NCBI GenBank assembly: GCA_030019025.1
Contig: JASEFR010000006.1
Span: forward strand, 1 to 43,486
Direction of reading: 5' to 3'
DNA: 43,486 nucleotides
Origin: a bacterium
GTDB lineage: Bacteria; Hydrothermota; Hydrothermia; UBA1063
Positions 26,696 through 34,105 of the stretch are shown here, one piece after another; position 1 is the stretch's first letter, and the number at the start of each line of letters is the position of its first letter. Both the position numbers and the translations under genes were made by a program. Under the pieces are notes generated by a model. The model was not told where the DNA came from. It did not search any database and saw nothing but the letters and a program-made list of their open reading frames with translations.

Positions 26696-27835
26696 ATGAG
26701 AGTCAATTTAAGTTATAGCTACAAAGATGTATGGAATAGCATAAAGTACAGTTTCAGTTTCAAGAAACTGTGGACCCAACTGCAAGGTCTAATTCTGGGA
26801 ATACTTATCTATTCGGTATTTTCTTATTTAGCGCTAATTGTGTCCGGTTATTCTATTAAAGAGATATGGTATTACTGGAAGTTTGTCCCAATACCGGTTG
26901 GAGAACCATTATCCCTTTGGAGCTGGATTCTTTTGATAATAGGCATTGCAGGGCTTTTGGTGTTCACTTATATTTATGCTGTTGCTGTAGCTAAAATTAC
27001 CGTTGAACAGTTAAGAGGGGATGAATTTTACGAGGTAAAAGATGCCGTAAGTTATGCGAGGAAAAAGGGATGGCCAGTTATCACCACTCCTTTAAGTATA
27101 TTATTCGTAATCCTATTTATCCTTCTCTGTGGTGTTGTCCTCGGCCTTTTAGGGAAAATACCCTATCTCGGTGAGATTATCATTTTAATTGGTGCTATCC
27201 CCGCTGTTGTAATGTGTTTTTTCCTTGTTTATCTCTTCTTCGCTTTTATTATTTCACTAATACTTTCCGTTTCAGTCGTTTCCCTTCAGGAATCGGATAC
27301 CTTTGATACCTTGTTTGAGGTCTTTTCAACATTAAACGAGCAACCATTTCGGTTTGTTCTTTATCAGCTTTATGTGATAATTCTGGCTGTTTTTACCTCT
27401 TCCTTATTTGCTTGGGCTCTGGGAAGGGCGGTCTGGATAATGGACAAAGTGCTTTCGGCATCCTGGCTTATGGGTTCCAAGTTTAAAGCCATTGAAGAGA
27501 GTGCTCTTTACTTTTTCACAACTACACCACTATTTGGGTCGCTTTATTCCTATCTCAAGTTTCTTGGGGTTCAGAAGATTCTGAGCATCCCATCTGCACT
27601 TCCTGCGGAGGGGGGTCTTGTTAATCTGGTAGGGTTTTTCTTCGGCATAGGACTCTATGTGATGGTTTTACTTGTCATTGCTCAGCTTCTGAACTCGCTT
27701 AATGTTGGAACATTGCTTTCGTATCTTGTAATCGTTAAGAAAAAAGATGATCTGGACCTTCTGGAAGTAAAGAAGGAAGAGGAAAAAGTGGAAGAGGCAA
27801 GTTCAGAGCCCAGCGGAGGTGGAGAAGGTAATTGA
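26696..27835 (+). CDS. Polytopic membrane protein with charged C-terminal tail, unknown
   Basis: I do not recognise this 379-residue protein with confidence. It has roughly six to seven hydrophobic segments (for example LILGILIYSVFSYLALIV, WILLIIGIAGLLVFTYIYAV, ILFVILFILLCGVVLGLL, AVVMCFFLVYLFFAFIISLIL, IGLYVMVLLVIAQLL). A soluble loop after the second span (VEQLRGDEFYEVKDAV) and a Glu/Lys-rich tail (KKEEEKVEEASSEPS) follow the membrane parts. AGGAGGA precedes ATG 26696; a TTG just before is less likely. It is coupled to the PilM-like gene by a 4-nt overlap and could be the membrane partner of that block. Confidence 0.7.
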   Translation: MRVNLSYSYKDVWNSIKYSFSFKKLWTQLQGLILGILIYSVFSYLALIVSGYSIKEIWYYWKFVPIPVGEPLSLWSWILLIIGIAGLLVFTYIYAVAVAKITVEQLRGDEFYEVKDAVSYARKKGWPVITTPLSILFVILFILLCGVVLGLLGKIPYLGEIIILIGAIPAVVMCFFLVYLFFAFIISLILSVSVVSLQESDTFDTLFEVFSTLNEQPFRFVLYQLYVIILAVFTSSLFAWALGRAVWIMDKVLSASWLMGSKFKAIEESALYFFTTTPLFGSLYSYLKFLGVQKILSIPSALPAEGGLVNLVGFFFGIGLYVMVLLVIAQLLNSLNVGTLLSYLVIVKKKDDLDLLEVKKEEEKVEEASSEPSGGGEGN

Positions 27836-28554
27836 TAGGGATAGATCTTGATTTTGAGACCTTCCGATTTATCAGGCGAGAAAGGGGGCGTATTCTTGAA
27901 TTTCTTGAAGGGAGCGTTAAAGATTTAGGTAAATTAAAAGGCGAAGATATCTACATATCGTTCTCGGCTCCCAGGGTCGTTGGTAAGTTTTACGAGAATA
28001 GAGTGAATCAGCGAGTGGTTGAGGAGGAATTTGGCGTTTCTTTTGAGATTAGAAAGAAAGTCTTTAAAATTGGTAATAAGAATCTCACTTTCATTGGAGC
28101 GGTAGAAAGAGAAACCTATGAATCGGCGATGAATTTAATTGAAAGCTTAAAAATTTCCCGAATTAAAAGAATTGATTTTTCTCCTTTCGTCTTTCACGAT
28201 CTTTTGTATACTCTCAATTTCTCTTCGAGGTACAAGGATTTTCTTGCTATCTACTTTGGGAAAAGTTGTTTTTATTACGCAGTGTGCAAGGAAGGAACAA
28301 TTAGGTTGGTTTCTTCTGCTGAGATGGAAAGCTATTCCAATATAGTGAGTGAGTTGGTTAAGACCTTTTTCGAAGAGGGGCTTACCCTTGCCGTTGTCTC
28401 AGGTGATTACACTAAGGAGTTGACCATGGAATTGAAGGAAATTGCTGAGGATGTTGATGTTGAGATTTTAAATCCCTTTGCTGGTTTTAGTATTATGACT
28501 CCTGAAGAGGTAAAACAAACACTCTACTCACTTGCTCTCGGAGTCACCCTATGA
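27832..28554 (+). CDS. PilM-like actin-fold protein (reduced)
   Basis: The 240-residue protein begins IGIDLDFETFRFI, in the place of the PilM phosphate-binding strand, and has the alternating strand pattern of an actin/PilM fold (LKGEDIYISFSAPRVVGKF; FLAIYFGKSCFYYAVCKEG). It ends VEILNPFAGFSIM ... YSLALGVTL, closely like the C-terminus of PilM (a proline-rich NP-x-A segment followed by ALGLAL). PilM is the cytoplasmic ring protein of type IV pili. It is about 100 residues shorter than usual, and the glycine-rich nucleotide loops are poor. TTG start; overlaps both neighbours by 4 nt. Confidence 0.6.
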   Translation: MIGIDLDFETFRFIRRERGRILEFLEGSVKDLGKLKGEDIYISFSAPRVVGKFYENRVNQRVVEEEFGVSFEIRKKVFKIGNKNLTFIGAVERETYESAMNLIESLKISRIKRIDFSPFVFHDLLYTLNFSSRYKDFLAIYFGKSCFYYAVCKEGTIRLVSSAEMESYSNIVSELVKTFFEEGLTLAVVSGDYTKELTMELKEIAEDVDVEILNPFAGFSIMTPEEVKQTLYSLALGVTL

Positions 28555-28970
28555 TATTAAGATTCGACTTTCGCAAAAAGAAACTGTCCTTAAGGCCTCT
28601 GCTCATAACATCGTCTCTCCTATTGATTTTGTTACTTCTGATTACGCAAAAAGAACAAGTAATCAAGTTCGGTAAATCCTTGAATATAAGAGAAATATTT
28701 GCAACAACGAAAGTTAAGAGGGCAGAACTTCGGAAGGAGAGCGATATTGGTGTGACGGTGAAAAAACCCCAAGTTGCTGAAAAGAAGCTGGCTTTGTGCG
28801 GAGTATTACAATTTGGAGATCAAGGGTATGCATTTTTAAAGTCTTCTGAAGATGAGAAATTCATACTTCGAGAGGGAGAGTACGCTGGTTCATTCAAGTT
28901 GGAGAACGTCTTTGCAGATTCTGTTATTTTGGTGTGGAATAACGGCAAACGCGAGGTTTTGCATTGGTAG
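28551..28970 (+). CDS. Small bitopic membrane protein with a PilP/GspC-like periplasmic domain
   Basis: This 139-residue protein has a basic cytoplasmic tail (MILRFDFRKKKLSLRP), one membrane span (LLITSSLLLILLLLI) and a linker. The C-terminal region of about 60 residues, LCGVLQFGDQGYAFLKSSE then EGEYAGSFKLENVFADSVIL and NGKREVLHW, follows the small beta-barrel pattern of PilP and the GspC homology region, which dock on secretin N-domains. The tail resembles in character the PilM-binding peptide of PilN, so it may combine both jobs; that is inference. ATGA overlap with the PilM-like gene. Confidence 0.55.
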   Translation: MILRFDFRKKKLSLRPLLITSSLLLILLLLITQKEQVIKFGKSLNIREIFATTKVKRAELRKESDIGVTVKKPQVAEKKLALCGVLQFGDQGYAFLKSSEDEKFILREGEYAGSFKLENVFADSVILVWNNGKREVLHW

Positions 28971-29575
28971 TTGCTTATCTATTGATTTTAATGATTAGTG
29001 GCTTCATTTCAGTAGAACAGGATATAAGAATGGTGGACATAACAGTTAGAGGGAGTTTTTCAAATGTGGAAGTTCAGGATTTTCCATATGAGGGGGTACT
29101 TACGATTGACATAAAAGGCATCATAAAAGGTGATTTTCCCGTAGGAAATTATCCCAACTCCTTTGTTAAAAAGGTAGAAATTAAGAGGGTCAACGGTATA
29201 ATGAGGATTATCTGCAAAATGGCTGGACCATTCGAAATTGCTGAAAAGATTACAAGCGGGGACCTAATTAGAATAACCTTAAAACCCGTGCAAGGAAGGA
29301 TTTCATTGGAAACGGAAAAGCATTTCATGATTCAGTCACAGCCTCCTAAGAAAGTAAGGGCGGTTGTGGAAACGGTTTTTGTAACCAGACCTCAGCCGGT
29401 TTATTTAAAATGTAAAGATTTAACAGGAGCCGAAATATCAGAATTTATCAAAGCGGCCGCTGGAAAAAGTTTAGTATTGCCCAGTAATAAAAAGTTTTCT
29501 GGGCATTTTGGTTCTCCCTCTTTAGAAAAATTTCTTGAGGAGTTTCCAGCTTATTTTGAGAAGTATGCAAAGTGA
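28964..29575 (+). CDS. Exported AMIN-domain plus secretin N-domain-like protein lacking the secretin channel
   Basis: The 203-residue product has a hydrophobic start (VVAYLLILMISGFIS) that could act as a signal peptide, then an AMIN-like domain to about residue 110 (MVDITVRGSFSNVEVQDF; VKKVEIKRVNGIMRIICKM), and a short segment near residues 145-195 (YLKCKDLTGAEISEFIKAAAG; PSLEKFLEEF) resembling the STN/secretin N0 domain at the start of PilQ. It then stops; no secretin sequence follows in any frame before rsmI. TTG start, 7 nt overlap with the previous gene. Assignment is by pattern, not by strong motifs. Confidence 0.5.
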   Translation: MVVAYLLILMISGFISVEQDIRMVDITVRGSFSNVEVQDFPYEGVLTIDIKGIIKGDFPVGNYPNSFVKKVEIKRVNGIMRIICKMAGPFEIAEKITSGDLIRITLKPVQGRISLETEKHFMIQSQPPKKVRAVVETVFVTRPQPVYLKCKDLTGAEISEFIKAAAGKSLVLPSNKKFSGHFGSPSLEKFLEEFPAYFEKYAK

Positions 29576-30254
29576 GAATGGAGTTTTATTTGTCGTTTCA
29601 ACTCCTATAGGTAATTTAGAGGATATTACTATCAGGGCATTAAAAGTTCTCTCAGAGTCAGATATAATACTTTGCGAAGATACAAGGGAAACGCTTAAAC
29701 TTTTAAATCATTATAAGATTTCGGGTCCAAGGCTTTTGAGGTACGATGAGCATGTTGAAGCGAAAAGAATCCCTGAAGTAAAGGAGTACTTAAAGAGTGG
29801 AATGAAAGTTTCCCTTGTAACAAATGCTGGAACCCCAACCATACAAGATCCCGGTTACAGATTAGTGAGGTCCCTAAGGCAGGAAGGATTTAAAGTCATA
29901 CCGGTTCCTGGCCCTTCTGCTCTTATTGCTGCTCTTTCTGTGTCTGGCTGCCCAACGGATAGTTTTGTCTTTTATGGTTTTCTTCCAAGAAAAGAAGGTA
30001 AAAGGAAAAGGCTGATACAGGGTTTCATTGATGAGACGAGGACAATCATTTTTTATGAGTCTCCGGAGCGGATCATAAGAACAATTGAGGAGCTTAAGGG
30101 TTTTGAAAAACTTAATGACAGGTTTATATTTATTGCAAGAGAAATGACTAAGTTGTTTGAAGAATATATTTTTTGCAGACTTTCGGATCTTGATGTGAGT
30201 ACTTTGAAAACAAAGGGTGAGTTTGTAGTTATTATGGAGGGGTCCAGTGAATGA
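29565..30254 (+). CDS. rsmI: 16S rRNA 2'-O-ribose C1402 methyltransferase RsmI
   Basis: RsmI methylates C1402 in the decoding centre. The 229 residues have the tetrapyrrole-methylase-like fold: VVSTPIGNLEDITIRAL at the start, CEDTRETLKLLNHY, VTNAGTPTIQDPGYRLV, VIPVPGPSALIAALSVSG and the RsmI-typical FYGFLPRKEGKR. FYESPERIIRTI follows. ATG 29565 gives the family N-terminus; an upstream start at 29535 would add ten unrelated residues from within the preceding gene. It is coupled with the AMIN gene (11 nt overlap) and with the next gene (8 nt overlap). Confidence 0.95.
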   Translation: MQSENGVLFVVSTPIGNLEDITIRALKVLSESDIILCEDTRETLKLLNHYKISGPRLLRYDEHVEAKRIPEVKEYLKSGMKVSLVTNAGTPTIQDPGYRLVRSLRQEGFKVIPVPGPSALIAALSVSGCPTDSFVFYGFLPRKEGKRKRLIQGFIDETRTIIFYESPERIIRTIEELKGFEKLNDRFIFIAREMTKLFEEYIFCRLSDLDVSTLKTKGEFVVIMEGSSE

Positions 30255-30852
30255 AGAGGTGAAAAAAACAGCGAGAAATGTGCTTTCTCCATTGGTTAAA
30301 GTTGCAATCAAGCTCAATATAAGCCCTAATGCTGTTACTTTAGTCGGTTTAGGTATTACTCTCTTTGCATCTTATTTGTATGCCAAGGGCAATTTTAGAG
30401 TGGCGGGTCTTATCCTTGCCCTTGCCGGTTTATGTGATGCTATTGATGGCGAAGTTGCAAGGAAGGCTAATAGAGTAAGCAAGTTTGGTGCGTTTTTTGA
30501 TTCCACCGTTGATAGATTTGAAGAATTTTTTGTCTACGGGGGGATTTTATACTATTATTCGCTGGTTAAAGTCAATGCCCTCCTTTCAATAATTACCTAT
30601 ATTGTTTTGCTTGGTTCAATAATGACAAGCTACATAAGGGCAAGAGCGGAGGGAGTAGGTTTCTCTCCCACCTCGGGACCAATGGATAGACCCGGTCGAT
30701 ACATTTACCTCGTCTTATTTTCTATTATTGCGGGTAGTAGTGTGGTTTTTGACATTGCCATGGGATTTTTGTTGATTTTGGTCTATTTGACTGTAATTAA
30801 TAGATTTAAAGAATTCAGGGATTTGATAAACAAGGAGGGAAATAATGGGTGA
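30247..30852 (+). CDS. CDP-alcohol phosphatidyltransferase, probably makes phosphatidylinositol phosphate
   Basis: This 201-residue integral membrane enzyme has the complete signature D64-x2-D67-G-x2-A-R-x8-G81-x3-D85-x3-D89 in [16 protein letters not shown] and [10 protein letters not shown]. It joins a CDP-linked lipid to an alcohol. The following gene makes inositol-3-phosphate and starts within its last codons, so the likely alcohol is inositol phosphate, giving phosphatidyl- or archaetidyl-inositol-phosphate-type lipids. That substrate is inferred from context. Phosphatidylglycerophosphate synthesis is less likely because a separate PgsA is at 40080. GTG start with GGAGG upstream. Confidence 0.85.
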   Translation: MNEEVKKTARNVLSPLVKVAIKLNISPNAVTLVGLGITLFASYLYAKGNFRVAGLILALAGLCDAIDGEVARKANRVSKFGAFFDSTVDRFEEFFVYGGILYYYSLVKVNALLSIITYIVLLGSIMTSYIRARAEGVGFSPTSGPMDRPGRYIYLVLFSIIAGSSVVFDIAMGFLLILVYLTVINRFKEFRDLINKEGNNG

Positions 30853-31942
30853 AATCCGGGTTGCCATAATTGGCGTCGGGAACTGCGCCTCCAGTTTGGT
30901 TCAGGGTGTATATTATTATAGAAATGCAAAGCCGGGTGATTTTATTCCAGGAATCATGCACGTTGAGCTTGGTGGTTACCACATTAGTGACATCAAATTT
31001 GTCGCGGGTGTTGATATCAACATTACCAAGGTTGGAAAGGATTTGTCCGAGGCTATTTTTGCCGAGCCTAACTGTACTTACAAGTTTACTGATGTCCCTA
31101 AGCTGAACGCTAAGGTTTACAGAGGAATGACTCACGATGGGATTGGAAAGTATCTTGAAAACATTATCGTTAAAGCCCCTGGTCCTACTGATGATTTAGT
31201 TAAGATTTTCAAAGATCTCGGTGTTGACGTCGTCGTAAACTTTTTGCCCGTGGGTTCAGAAGAAGCCACTAAGTGGTATGTGGAACAAGCTATTCAGGCT
31301 GGAGCCGCTTTTGTGAATGGTATTCCTGTTTTTCTTGCAAGTTCTCCATATTGGCAGAAAAGATTCGAGGAGGCAGGTCTTCCAGTTTTGGGAGATGATA
31401 TAAAGTCTCAGGTTGGTGCCACGATAGTGCATAGAGTTCTGACTCAGCTGTTTATTGACAGGGGAGTGAAACTTGAAAGAACCGCGCAGTTAAATGTAGG
31501 CGGTAATACGGATTTTCTAAACATGCTTGAAAGAGAAAGGCTTGCTTCCAAGAAGGTTTCTAAAACCAATGCTGTAAGGTCCCTTTTGCCTTACGATATT
31601 GGCGATGAAAATATTTACATAGGACCTTCTGACTATGTCGCCTGGTTAAAAGACAGAAAATGGGCCTATATAAGACTTGAAGGAAGAACCTTTGGTGATG
31701 TTCCTTTGAACATAGAGCTAAAGCTTGAAGTCTGGGATTCTCCGAATTCTGCGGGAGTCATGATTGATGCAATAAGATGCGCCAAAATTGCGAAGGATAG
31801 AGGACTTAAAGGAGCAATAGTTGAGCCATCATCCTACTTTTTCAAGACCCCGCCTCAACAGTTTCCTGATTGGAAGGCAAGGGAGTTGACAGAGGAATGG
31901 ATAAGAAAGTACGGTCACGGTGAAGTTAAAGAGAATAGTTAA
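30845..31942 (+). CDS. ino1: Inositol-3-phosphate synthase (prokaryotic type)
   Basis: The enzyme turns glucose-6-phosphate into myo-inositol-3-phosphate using NAD. The 365 residues match the short prokaryotic form: Rossmann start [70 protein letters not shown] and [11 protein letters not shown]. Active-site lysines in DDIKSQ are retained. AAGGAGGGA is before the ATG. Tight linkage to a CDP-alcohol phosphatidyltransferase points to inositol phospholipids; a role in inositol-based compatible solutes of thermophiles is an alternative. Confidence 0.94.
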   Translation: MGEIRVAIIGVGNCASSLVQGVYYYRNAKPGDFIPGIMHVELGGYHISDIKFVAGVDINITKVGKDLSEAIFAEPNCTYKFTDVPKLNAKVYRGMTHDGIGKYLENIIVKAPGPTDDLVKIFKDLGVDVVVNFLPVGSEEATKWYVEQAIQAGAAFVNGIPVFLASSPYWQKRFEEAGLPVLGDDIKSQVGATIVHRVLTQLFIDRGVKLERTAQLNVGGNTDFLNMLERERLASKKVSKTNAVRSLLPYDIGDENIYIGPSDYVAWLKDRKWAYIRLEGRTFGDVPLNIELKLEVWDSPNSAGVMIDAIRCAKIAKDRGLKGAIVEPSSYFFKTPPQQFPDWKARELTEEWIRKYGHGEVKENS

Positions 31943-32592
31943 TGGGTAGATGGGGTTTCTTTATAACCATCGAGGGGCCGGAAGGTAGTGGAAAGAGCAC
32001 ATTAACCGAAGGAATATTGAATTTTCTTAAAGAAAAAGGTTTTGACGTTGTATATACTCGAGAGCCTGGTGGTACTCCCTTAGGTGAGCGCATAAGAGAT
32101 GTGATCCTCAATAGCGTTGAAAGTATGGACTCTTACACTGAAGTATTTTTGTTCCTTGCGGCGCGAAGGGAAAATGTTATAAGAAATATTCTGCCTGCAT
32201 TAAGGGACGGTAAGGTGGTTGTTTGCGATAGATATGCCGACTCTACCATAGCGTATCAGGGATATGGGAGAGGCCTTCCTATTAAGCTACTTCGGAGATT
32301 AAATAAACTGGCAACTGGCGGAATAAAGCCCGACATTACTCTTTTTATTGACGTGGAGCCCTTGAAGGGTTTACAAAGGATTAATGGAAAAGAGTTTGAT
32401 AGAATAGAAAGGGAAGACCTTCGGTTTCATCAAAGGGTTAGGGAGGGTTACCTTAAAATTGCCAAAATCGCCGGCAAAAGGGTTAAAATATTGGATGGCA
32501 CGCTCCCGCCGAATGAGCTTTTAGAGAAAGCCATTGGTTTGATAAAAGCAAGAATGCAAGAAAAGAAAAAAATAAGAGGTGTTATGATATGA
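31942..32592 (+). CDS. tmk: Thymidylate kinase
   Basis: Tmk phosphorylates dTMP to dTDP. The 216-residue enzyme has the P-loop IEGPEGSGKSTLTEG near residue 9, YTREPGGTPLGERIRD, the DRYADSTIAYQGYGRGL substrate segment, and FIDVEPLKGLQRI. Glutamates in the P-loop and REPGG are as in other bacterial enzymes. Its ATG overlaps the ino1 stop by 1 nt, and its own end overlaps the S41 protease gene by 4 nt. Confidence 0.95.
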   Translation: MGRWGFFITIEGPEGSGKSTLTEGILNFLKEKGFDVVYTREPGGTPLGERIRDVILNSVESMDSYTEVFLFLAARRENVIRNILPALRDGKVVVCDRYADSTIAYQGYGRGLPIKLLRRLNKLATGGIKPDITLFIDVEPLKGLQRINGKEFDRIEREDLRFHQRVREGYLKIAKIAGKRVKILDGTLPPNELLEKAIGLIKARMQEKKKIRGVMI

Positions 32593-34094
32593 GATTCAGA
32601 AAAGCTTTAGTTTTGGCAGCTGTAGTGTTTTTATCCGTACTCCTCGGTTATGGCATAGGTGTTTGCAAGGAAAGAGCTTCTCTTCGAACGATGATGCAAA
32701 TTTATTCCAACGTCCTTACTTATATCCAGATGTTCTATGTGGAGGAAAGAAATCCATCAGAACTTGTTGAAAATAGTATCAAAGGTATGGTTGGTGCCCT
32801 TGACCCCTTCTCCGAGTTTCTTAATCCTGAAGAAAGTGAGGAATTTTCTATTGCTACAACGGGGAAATTTGGTGGTATCGGTGCTCAAATTGGTATAAGA
32901 GATAATTGGGTCACCATTATTGCACCAATTGAGGGAACACCAGCTTACCGGGCTGGGCTAATTGCAGGTGATCGCATCGTAGAGATTGATGGTAAATCCA
33001 CTGAGGGGATGAAGGTAAACGATGCCGTTAAACTTTTAAGGGGAGAACCTGGTACGGTTGTGAGGATTAAAATTTATAGACCAATTAGTCAAAAGGAGTT
33101 TTCAATAGAACTGGTTAGGGACACAATTTTTATCGACCCGATCCCCTACTATGGAAATTTGGATGAAAAAACTGGTTACATCAGGGTATCGAGCTTCCAG
33201 GACGGTCTTTCCAAGGAATTTTCAGCAGTTCTTGATTCACTGAGAATGAAGGGCGTAAATAGAGTGATTATTGACCTTAGAGGCAATCCCGGTGGTTTGT
33301 TAAATGAAGCAGTTAATCTTCTCAGCTTTTTCTTTGAGCCAGGAACCCTTGTGGTTTTTACTAAGGGGAGAACACCTGATAACAACTTTGAGTATAGAAC
33401 CGTTGGGGATGGAAAGTTCAGAGATGTTCCAGTGGTTGTCTTAGTGGATAAAGGTTCTGCGAGTGCAAGCGAAATTGTGGCGGGAGCGTTCCAGGATTGG
33501 GACAGGGGTATTATTATAGGTGATACGACCTTTGGAAAGGGATCGGTTCAGAGGGTTTTTAAACTTCAGGAAGGGTATGAGTTGAAATTAACGACAGCCA
33601 AGTACTATACACCTTCTGGACGTTGTATTCATAAGTCGGAGAAGGTTGATTCTTTGGGGAAGGATACCGCCACCTACTACACAAAGGTCCTTAAAAAGCC
33701 ATTAAAGGGTGGAGGAGGTATTTCGCCTCACATTATTGTAAAACAAGAAGTAATATCCAATTTTACTCAGGAAATCTACCCGCACTTTTTTGGCTTTGCC
33801 GTTGAATATAAGTCTAAGAACAAAGTTTACCAGGGGATGAACAGTACAGTTATCAGTGAGTTTAAGGAATACTTAAGAAGGAACAATGTGAAGTATTCCG
33901 ATGAAGAATTTGAAAAGAATCTTAACCAGATAAGGCGGCTATTAGATGCAGAAATTTCAGAGAAGTATCATGGGACGAAGGGAAGGTATGCCAGCCTTTT
34001 AAAAGATGATTTGACTGTCAGGAGAGCTAAGGAAGTTCTTAAAAGTTTAAACTCTGTAAAAGATTTGAGAAATTTTATTTCCTCAGAATTGTAA
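32589..34094 (+). CDS. C-terminal processing peptidase (S41 family, CtpA/Prc-like)
   Basis: This 501-residue exported serine protease starts with a basic N-terminus and hydrophobic signal/anchor (ALVLAAVVFLSVLLGYGIG). A PDZ domain with GGIGAQIGIRDN and PAYRAGLIAGDRIVEIDGK lies around residues 95-185. The S41 catalytic core follows: VIIDLRGNPGGLL, DKGSASASEIVAGAFQDW with the nucleophilic Ser near residue 297, and TTFGKGSVQ with the Lys general base. The extra 120-residue C-terminal helical part is common in CtpA. It acts in the periplasm on unstructured C-termini; targets are unknown. Confidence 0.92.
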   Translation: MRFRKALVLAAVVFLSVLLGYGIGVCKERASLRTMMQIYSNVLTYIQMFYVEERNPSELVENSIKGMVGALDPFSEFLNPEESEEFSIATTGKFGGIGAQIGIRDNWVTIIAPIEGTPAYRAGLIAGDRIVEIDGKSTEGMKVNDAVKLLRGEPGTVVRIKIYRPISQKEFSIELVRDTIFIDPIPYYGNLDEKTGYIRVSSFQDGLSKEFSAVLDSLRMKGVNRVIIDLRGNPGGLLNEAVNLLSFFFEPGTLVVFTKGRTPDNNFEYRTVGDGKFRDVPVVVLVDKGSASASEIVAGAFQDWDRGIIIGDTTFGKGSVQRVFKLQEGYELKLTTAKYYTPSGRCIHKSEKVDSLGKDTATYYTKVLKKPLKGGGGISPHIIVKQEVISNFTQEIYPHFFGFAVEYKSKNKVYQGMNSTVISEFKEYLRRNNVKYSDEEFEKNLNQIRRLLDAEISEKYHGTKGRYASLLKDDLTVRRAKEVLKSLNSVKDLRNFISSEL

Positions 34095-34105
34095 CATTAC
34101 ACAAA

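Noticed and set aside
29576-30254. Hidden secretin remnant after the AMIN protein
   Set aside because: The following sequence is fully accounted for by rsmI, with no secretin-like peptide in other frames.
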